A stretch of 10,949 nucleotides of DNA from JBDREF01 sp043820045 (GTDB taxonomy: Bacteria; Planctomycetota; Phycisphaerae; Sedimentisphaerales; Anaerobacaceae). The stretch is from positions 1-10,949 of the forward strand of contig JBDREF010000217.1 of NCBI GenBank assembly GCA_043820045.1, in the 5' to 3' direction. The translations under genes were made by a program, and so were the position numbers. The notes below the pieces were generated by a model that was given only the letters and a program-made list of their open reading frames with translations, did not search any database and was not told where the DNA came from. The first letter of the stretch is position 1, and every line of letters starts with the position of its first letter. Positions 7,515 through 10,949 of the stretch are shown in pieces.

Positions 7515-8906
7515 ATGAAATCATTTTCAAGTCGTCGCAGTTTTCTTAAACATGCCGCGATTGGCGGCGCCGGCTTACTGATTCTGGACAGCGCTGCCTC
7601 GGCTCGCAGCTACGAGGCGAACGACAAACTGAACATCGCCCTCATCGGAGTCGGCGGGCGCGGCCGGTGGTTCGTCGATACGATGCCTAAGCTCGGCACT
7701 AATGTCGTGGCGATGTGCGACGTCAACGAGCGGAAGGCAAGCTTATCGTTCGAGGAGATTCCGCAAGCGAAGAAGTACTTCGACTTTCGCAAGATGTTAG
7801 ATGAGATGGATAAACAGCTTGACGCCGTCGTTATCGCCATACCCGACCACACACACGCCATCGCCTCAGCTACGGCCATGAAGATGGGCAAGCACGTATA
7901 TTGCGAAAAGCCTCTGACACGTGCTATATCCGAGGCCCGCACACTGCGCCGGTTAGCCGCGGAATGCAAAGTTGCTACGCAGATGGGCAATCAGGGTACC
8001 GGCAGCGAGGCCTTCCGCCGGGCGGTAGAGCTTGTCCAGGCCGGTGTCATCGGCGAGGTCCGCGAGGTACACGCCTGGAACACCGGCGGCGGACCGGGTG
8101 ACCGACCCATTCCGACCGATGAGCATAAAATGCCGGATTACCTCCATTGGGATCTCTGGCTCGGGCCGGCTCAGTATCGGCCGTACAACTCTCGCTGGCT
8201 GGAAGGCTGGCACGGCTGGCGAGATTTCGGCACGGGCAACCTGGGCAACTGGGCCTCGCACACGATGAACCTGCCCTTCAAGGCTTTGCGGCTCGATACA
8301 CTCTGGAATGCCAAGTCCGACACTTCTGCCGCAGGCCGGGTCAGACTCACCCCGGAGGTCTCCGGGGTGCACAAGCACTCGCTTCCGAAGTGGGAGATTA
8401 TCGGCTACGACTTTCCCGCCAGAGGCGATATGCCGTCGGTGAGAATCAACTGGTACAACGGCCCGGGCCAGGCGCCGGGGCCAAGGCTCACGATAGAGCA
8501 GCTTTTGGGAAGACAATTAGACTGGGGTGACGCCGGCGAGAAGAGATGGGCCGACCATGCAGGCTGCGTTCTTATCGGCACGAAGGGAATTATTCACTCG
8601 ACCGGGCACAACATGTCGTTCAGCCTGCTTCCGGAAGATAAGTTCAAGGACTTCGAAGAACCGCCTCGCTCCCTGCCGCGTTCGCGCGGGCATGAGAACG
8701 AGTGGCTTGAGGCCTGCAAGGGGGGACCGTCCGCGATGAGCAGCTTCGACTACGCAGACCCCCTTGCCGAATTCGTCTTGCTGGGCAACGTCGCAACTCT
8801 GGTCGGCGAGCCAATCGAGTTCGATCCGGTTGTGATGAAAATAGTCAATAACGCCGAGGCCGATGAAGCCATCAAGGCCGAATACCGGCAGGGCTGGTCT
8901 CTGTAA
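7515..8906 (+). CDS. Tat-exported Gfo/Idh/MocA family oxidoreductase
   Basis: 463 residues. This family oxidises or reduces sugar hydroxyls with NAD(P), in several cases at C3 of a glycoside. The N-terminus carries a twin-arginine signal (SRRSFLK, 6-12, then a hydrophobic stretch, likely cleaved near ASA-R). The Rossmann fold follows with the nucleotide motif GVGGRG (45-50), DHTHA (111-115) and the family signature EKP (131-133). The C-terminal sheet domain contains WRDFGTGNLGNWASHTMN (235-252), where His249 is the likely catalytic-region histidine. Many planctomycete relatives have GD-x-x-CH here, so the Asn and Ser may mark a subfamily. AAGGAGG at 7498-7504, ten bases before ATG, is a near-ideal Shine-Dalgarno. 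It starts 58 bases after the sulfatase stop. Tat export suggests the enzyme leaves the cytoplasm folded with its cofactor already bound. Substrate is unknown; a keto-glycoside product is inferred from the next gene. Confidence 0.95.
   Translation: MKSFSSRRSFLKHAAIGGAGLLILDSAASARSYEANDKLNIALIGVGGRGRWFVDTMPKLGTNVVAMCDVNERKASLSFEEIPQAKKYFDFRKMLDEMDKQLDAVVIAIPDHTHAIASATAMKMGKHVYCEKPLTRAISEARTLRRLAAECKVATQMGNQGTGSEAFRRAVELVQAGVIGEVREVHAWNTGGGPGDRPIPTDEHKMPDYLHWDLWLGPAQYRPYNSRWLEGWHGWRDFGTGNLGNWASHTMNLPFKALRLDTLWNAKSDTSAAGRVRLTPEVSGVHKHSLPKWEIIGYDFPARGDMPSVRINWYNGPGQAPGPRLTIEQLLGRQLDWGDAGEKRWADHAGCVLIGTKGIIHSTGHNMSFSLLPEDKFKDFEEPPRSLPRSRGHENEWLEACKGGPSAMSSFDYADPLAEFVLLGNVATLVGEPIEFDPVVMKIVNNAEADEAIKAEYRQGWSL
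8348..8369 (+). repeat. Perfect 10-bp inverted repeat inside the oxidoreductase gene
   Basis: CACCCCGGAG (8348-8357) and CTCCGGGGTG (8360-8369) are exact reverse complements separated by only two bases. The repeat lies in frame within codons for T-P-E-V-S-G-V. It would form a strong mRNA hairpin. It may be chance in GC-rich coding sequence; no function is claimed. Confidence 0.6.
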
Positions 8907-8933
8907 ACAGCCGGTGCCGTGTGAGCTGTGGGA

Positions 8934-8939
8934 AAGGAG
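8934..8939 (+). promoter_or_regulatory. Shine-Dalgarno that fixes the start of the ThuA/DUF1080 gene
   Basis: AAGGAG lies nine bases before ATG 8949. The in-frame GTG at 8928 lies upstream of this site and has no Shine-Dalgarno of its own, so 8949 is preferred. It also gives a normal signal peptide. Confidence 0.8.
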
Positions 8940-8948
8940 ATTCTGGTT

Positions 8949-10505
8949 ATGAACAATAGTCGTGTATACGGAAAGATTCTTGCAATCGCAGCATTGCTTG
9001 CATTGCAGGCTGTCACTCACGGCCAGCTTACGGATCAGCAGGCGCAGCGCATCCGGGCGGCGGTTCCGCAAAAGGCTCGCGTCGCGGCGAAGAAGCCCCG
9101 CCGGGTGCTGATATGGAACACGCCTTTCATGGACAATTGTCCCCACAAAGGCTACTGCGTCCCGCAGGCCGAATATGCGATGAGACAGCTCGGCGAAAAG
9201 ACCGGGGCGTTTGAGCCGGTAGTCAGCGACGACGTAGCGATGTACCTGCCGGAGAACCTCCGGAAATTCGACGTCATTATCATGAATAACAGCAATGGCC
9301 AGTGGATCAGGCCGACCGCCGAAGACATGGAAAAGTTCAAGGCATACGGCTCCGACCAGAATGCGGTCGAGCAGTTGCTTCGCAAGAGCCTGCTGGACTG
9401 GGTCTCCCGCGGCGGCGGGATCGTTGCTTATCACCATGCGATCGGCGGCAACACCAACTGGCCCGAATTCCAGGAGCTGCTCGGCATGGCCTACTGGGGC
9501 CATCCGTGGAATGAAGAAGTCGGCATAAAGCTCGATGAGCCGGACCATTCGCTTCTTGCTGCGTTCGGTGGCAAAGATTTTCGTCTGGCCGAGGAGATAT
9601 TCCAGTTCCGTGAGCCGTATTCGAGAGAGAAGCTTCGGGTGCTGCTGTCGCTGGACGTCAAGACGACAAACATGTCAGTGCCGTGGGTACACCGCACCGA
9701 CAACGATTTTGGCCTGGCCTGGGTCAAGCGGTACGGCGAGGGCAGGGTCTTCTATTCCGCCATCGGTCATCGTACCGAGATATGGTGGAATCCGCAGATA
9801 CTTCAGTTCTATCTTGATGGCATCCAGTTTGCCGCCGCAGATTTGCCCGCCGATGCGACGCCGAGCGCCAAACTCAACGTCGAGCCTGGCTTCACGAGTC
9901 TTTTCAACGGCAGAGACCTGTTGGGCTGGAGAGGCAATCCGAAAATATGGTCCGTCAGGGACGGCGTCATCACGGGACAAACCTCTGCGAATAATCGCGT
10001 CTCGGAAAACACATTTCTGATCTGGACGGGCGGCGACGTAAAGGACTTCGAGCTGCGTTTGAAGTTTCGGCTCGAAAGCGGCAACTCCGGGATTTATTTC
10101 AGGAGCCTGGAGCGCACCGCCATGCACCCCGAGCCGCTGGTTGGTTGCCAGGCGGATTTCTCTGCGGACGGCCGATGGACGGGCGTGATAATGGAATATA
10201 CGCTCAGGGAGGTATTGGCCGAGCGGGGCCAGAAAGTGGTCATCGACAAGGACGGCAAGATCAACGTCGTCGGCAGTGTGGGAGACCCGGACGAACTGCT
10301 AAAACACGTCAAGCCGAAACAGTGGAACGATTACACCTTCAGCGCTGTGGGCGGCCGGATTGTCCTGAAGATCAACGATGTAGTGATGTGCGAGCTTGAA
10401 GATAACGACCCGCGAAGAATCGCCTCAGGCAAGCTGGCGCTCCAGGTGCACCAGGGTCCTGAGATGCTCGTCCAGTTCAAAGACATCCAGATTCGCGGAT
10501 TTTAG
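8949..10505 (+). CDS. Secreted ThuA-like domain fused to DUF1080 (3-keto-disaccharide hydrolase family) domain
   Basis: 518 residues. A Sec signal peptide (residues 1-25, cleavage near THG-Q) precedes a ThuA-like domain at ~51-300, of the class I glutamine amidotransferase-like fold. It shows RVLIWNT at the first strand, GGGIVAYHHAIGG (155-167), WPEFQELLG (171-179), GHPWN (184-188), AEEIFQF (214-220) and GRVFYSAIGHR (265-275). A DUF1080/3-keto-disaccharide hydrolase domain fills ~314-518. It opens with GFTSLFNGRDLLGWRG (314-329) and contains GNSGIYFRS (378-386), WNDYTF (459-464) and the closing LALQVHQGPEMLVQFKDIQIR. ThuA proteins are tied to keto-sugar metabolism (trehalose utilisation in rhizobia), and DUF1080 members cleave 3-keto-glycosides. 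One chain may therefore combine two steps acting on the oxidoreductase product; this coupling is inference. It starts 42 bases after the oxidoreductase stop and is the last gene of the operon. Confidence 0.95.
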   Translation: MNNSRVYGKILAIAALLALQAVTHGQLTDQQAQRIRAAVPQKARVAAKKPRRVLIWNTPFMDNCPHKGYCVPQAEYAMRQLGEKTGAFEPVVSDDVAMYLPENLRKFDVIIMNNSNGQWIRPTAEDMEKFKAYGSDQNAVEQLLRKSLLDWVSRGGGIVAYHHAIGGNTNWPEFQELLGMAYWGHPWNEEVGIKLDEPDHSLLAAFGGKDFRLAEEIFQFREPYSREKLRVLLSLDVKTTNMSVPWVHRTDNDFGLAWVKRYGEGRVFYSAIGHRTEIWWNPQILQFYLDGIQFAAADLPADATPSAKLNVEPGFTSLFNGRDLLGWRGNPKIWSVRDGVITGQTSANNRVSENTFLIWTGGDVKDFELRLKFRLESGNSGIYFRSLERTAMHPEPLVGCQADFSADGRWTGVIMEYTLREVLAERGQKVVIDKDGKINVVGSVGDPDELLKHVKPKQWNDYTFSAVGGRIVLKINDVVMCELEDNDPRRIASGKLALQVHQGPEMLVQFKDIQIRGF

Positions 10506-10531
10506 AGGCCGTATAATCTTTAAATTGGCGA

Positions 10532-10662
10532 CGAACCCCGGCGCGCCGGGGTCGCGATCGATGCGCAGTCCCTGGCATTTATGAGGGACAAGTTCAAAGC
10601 ACGCTACTGAGATGACTGTTCCGCCGAATCCGAAAGCCCCGGCGCGCCTGGATCGGGGTCGT
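10532..10662. repeat. Pair of diverged direct repeats around CCCCGGCGCGCC
   Basis: The 12-mer CCCCGGCGCGCC occurs at 10536-10547 and again at 10637-10648, 101 bases apart. Flanks also match with small gaps: CGAA before and GGGGTCG after in both copies. The left copy is intergenic and fully palindromic. The right copy lies inside the convergent gene, where its minus strand encodes DPGAPG. It may be a short duplication of the end of that gene, or chance in GC-rich DNA. Confidence 0.45.
10536..10551. terminator. GC palindrome between convergent gene ends, possible bidirectional terminator
   Basis: CCCCGGCGCGCCGGGG is a perfect 16-base palindrome, giving a 6-pair stem with a CGCG loop, plus one flanking A-T pair. 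It lies 30 bases after the TAG stop of the ThuA/DUF1080 gene and 52 bases beyond the stop of the convergent right-hand gene. Position suits a bidirectional terminator, but no T-run follows on either strand, so efficient intrinsic termination is uncertain. Confidence 0.4.
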
Positions 10663-10949
10663 ACCAGAGCGATTGCCAGTATTTTCTGTCGATTGCATAC
10701 ACATCAATCGTGGCGTCGTCGGGCAAATCGGCGGGCAGGACGCCGTACCTTTTCATCTCACTGACGTATCCGGCCGGCGGGGTAAAGCCCGGCATATCGA
10801 ATCGCTTTATTTGCTCCAGACACTTTTTGCCCTCGCGGCACATGGCCAGAATCTTCTGGTAGTCGCCATCTTCGGTATTCGAGAACACCGCTGCGGTCCG
10901 GCCGTCAGGCTGATTGACCCTACACAAGCCGTATCCGCCGGCCTCTTTT
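10604..10949 (-). CDS. Unrecognised protein, C-terminal fragment (5'-truncated by window edge)
   Basis: The minus-strand frame is open from the right edge to a TAG stop at 10606-10604, giving about 114 codons. A TTG at 10927-10925 is unlikely to be the start because the frame continues upstream with protein-like sequence (KEAGGYG). Visible landmarks are VNQPDGRTAAVFSN, YQKILAMCREGKKCLEQIKRFDMPGF, YVSEMKRYGVLP and IDVYAIDRKYWQSLWYDPDPG. The motif string MKRYGVLP then D-x-Y-x-x-D-x-x-YWxSLWY recalls the C-terminal tails of large secreted planctomycete proteins, possibly HzsA-related WD40/cytochrome-like ones, but I cannot confirm this from a fragment. No heme CxxCH motif is in the visible part. 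The gene is convergent with the operon and not part of it. Confidence 0.75.
   Translation of the reverse strand, partial: KEAGGYGLCRVNQPDGRTAAVFSNTEDGDYQKILAMCREGKKCLEQIKRFDMPGFTPPAGYVSEMKRYGVLPADLPDDATIDVYAIDRKYWQSLWYDPDPGAPGLSDSAEQSSQ

Noticed and set aside
8928..8948. GTG at 8928 as start of the ThuA/DUF1080 gene
   Set aside because: The Shine-Dalgarno AAGGAG lies downstream of it and is correctly spaced for ATG 8949.
8517..9548. Long open frame on the minus strand (343 codons) across the end of the oxidoreductase and start of the ThuA gene
   Set aside because: It is antisense to two genes of firm family identity, its translation shows no recognisable domain, and GC-rich genes often leave open antisense frames.
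10513..10518. TATAAT in the convergent gap
   Set aside because: It lies between gene ends with no gene downstream on the plus strand and no -35 box at the right spacing.
10396..10584. Short plus-strand frame (62 codons) over the end of the operon
   Set aside because: It overlaps the DUF1080 domain out of frame and reads low-complexity Ser/Arg sequence.
1..10949. tRNA genes, CRISPR arrays, insertion sequences, phage or defence genes
   Set aside because: No cloverleaf, no regularly spaced repeats, and no transposase, integrase or defence-family motifs were seen on reading both strands.

Overview
The window looks like part of a chromosome from a Planctomycetota bacterium, most likely class Phycisphaerae. 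The evidence is the mix of families: a secreted protein ending in an 'FESYND' type C-terminal sandwich domain, a sulfatase, a Tat-exported Gfo/Idh/MocA oxidoreductase, and a ThuA plus DUF1080 (3-keto-disaccharide hydrolase family) fusion. The GC-rich coding sequence fits. The lineage is an inference from recalled family distribution, not from a marker gene.

Layout, left to right. (1) 1-669 (+): C-terminal part of a large secreted or surface protein, followed by a good hairpin terminator (705-735). (2) 855-2807 (+): secreted multidomain protein with an N-terminal regulatory-like beta domain, a probable beta-propeller and a C-terminal repeat-like domain; a sigma70-like promoter lies at 774-802. 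(3) 2804-3400 (-): bioY, the biotin-binding S component of an ECF transporter, overlapping the previous gene tail to tail by 4 bases. It has its own near-consensus promoter (3483-3511) and a REP-like hairpin in its leader (3415-3442). (4) 3528-5930 (-): 800-residue secreted protein of unassigned, glycoside-hydrolase-like type. (5) From a 179-base divergent spacer, a three-gene operon runs rightward: formylglycine sulfatase (6110-7456), Tat-exported Gfo/Idh/MocA oxidoreductase (7515-8906) and ThuA/DUF1080 fusion (8949-10505). (6) After a GC palindrome (10536-10551) a convergent gene enters from the right edge (10604-10949, -); only its C-terminus is present.

Working model: this is part of a glycan-degradation locus. 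The secreted proteins at 855 and 3528 would bind or cut carbohydrate. The sulfatase would remove sulfate esters. The oxidoreductase would make a keto-sugar, and the ThuA/DUF1080 protein would process or cleave the keto-glycoside. Family assignments for the operon and bioY are firm; substrates, and the functions of the 855 and 3528 proteins, are inference. No tRNA, rRNA, CRISPR array, insertion sequence or phage gene was seen. No gene-free stretch exceeds 300 bases.
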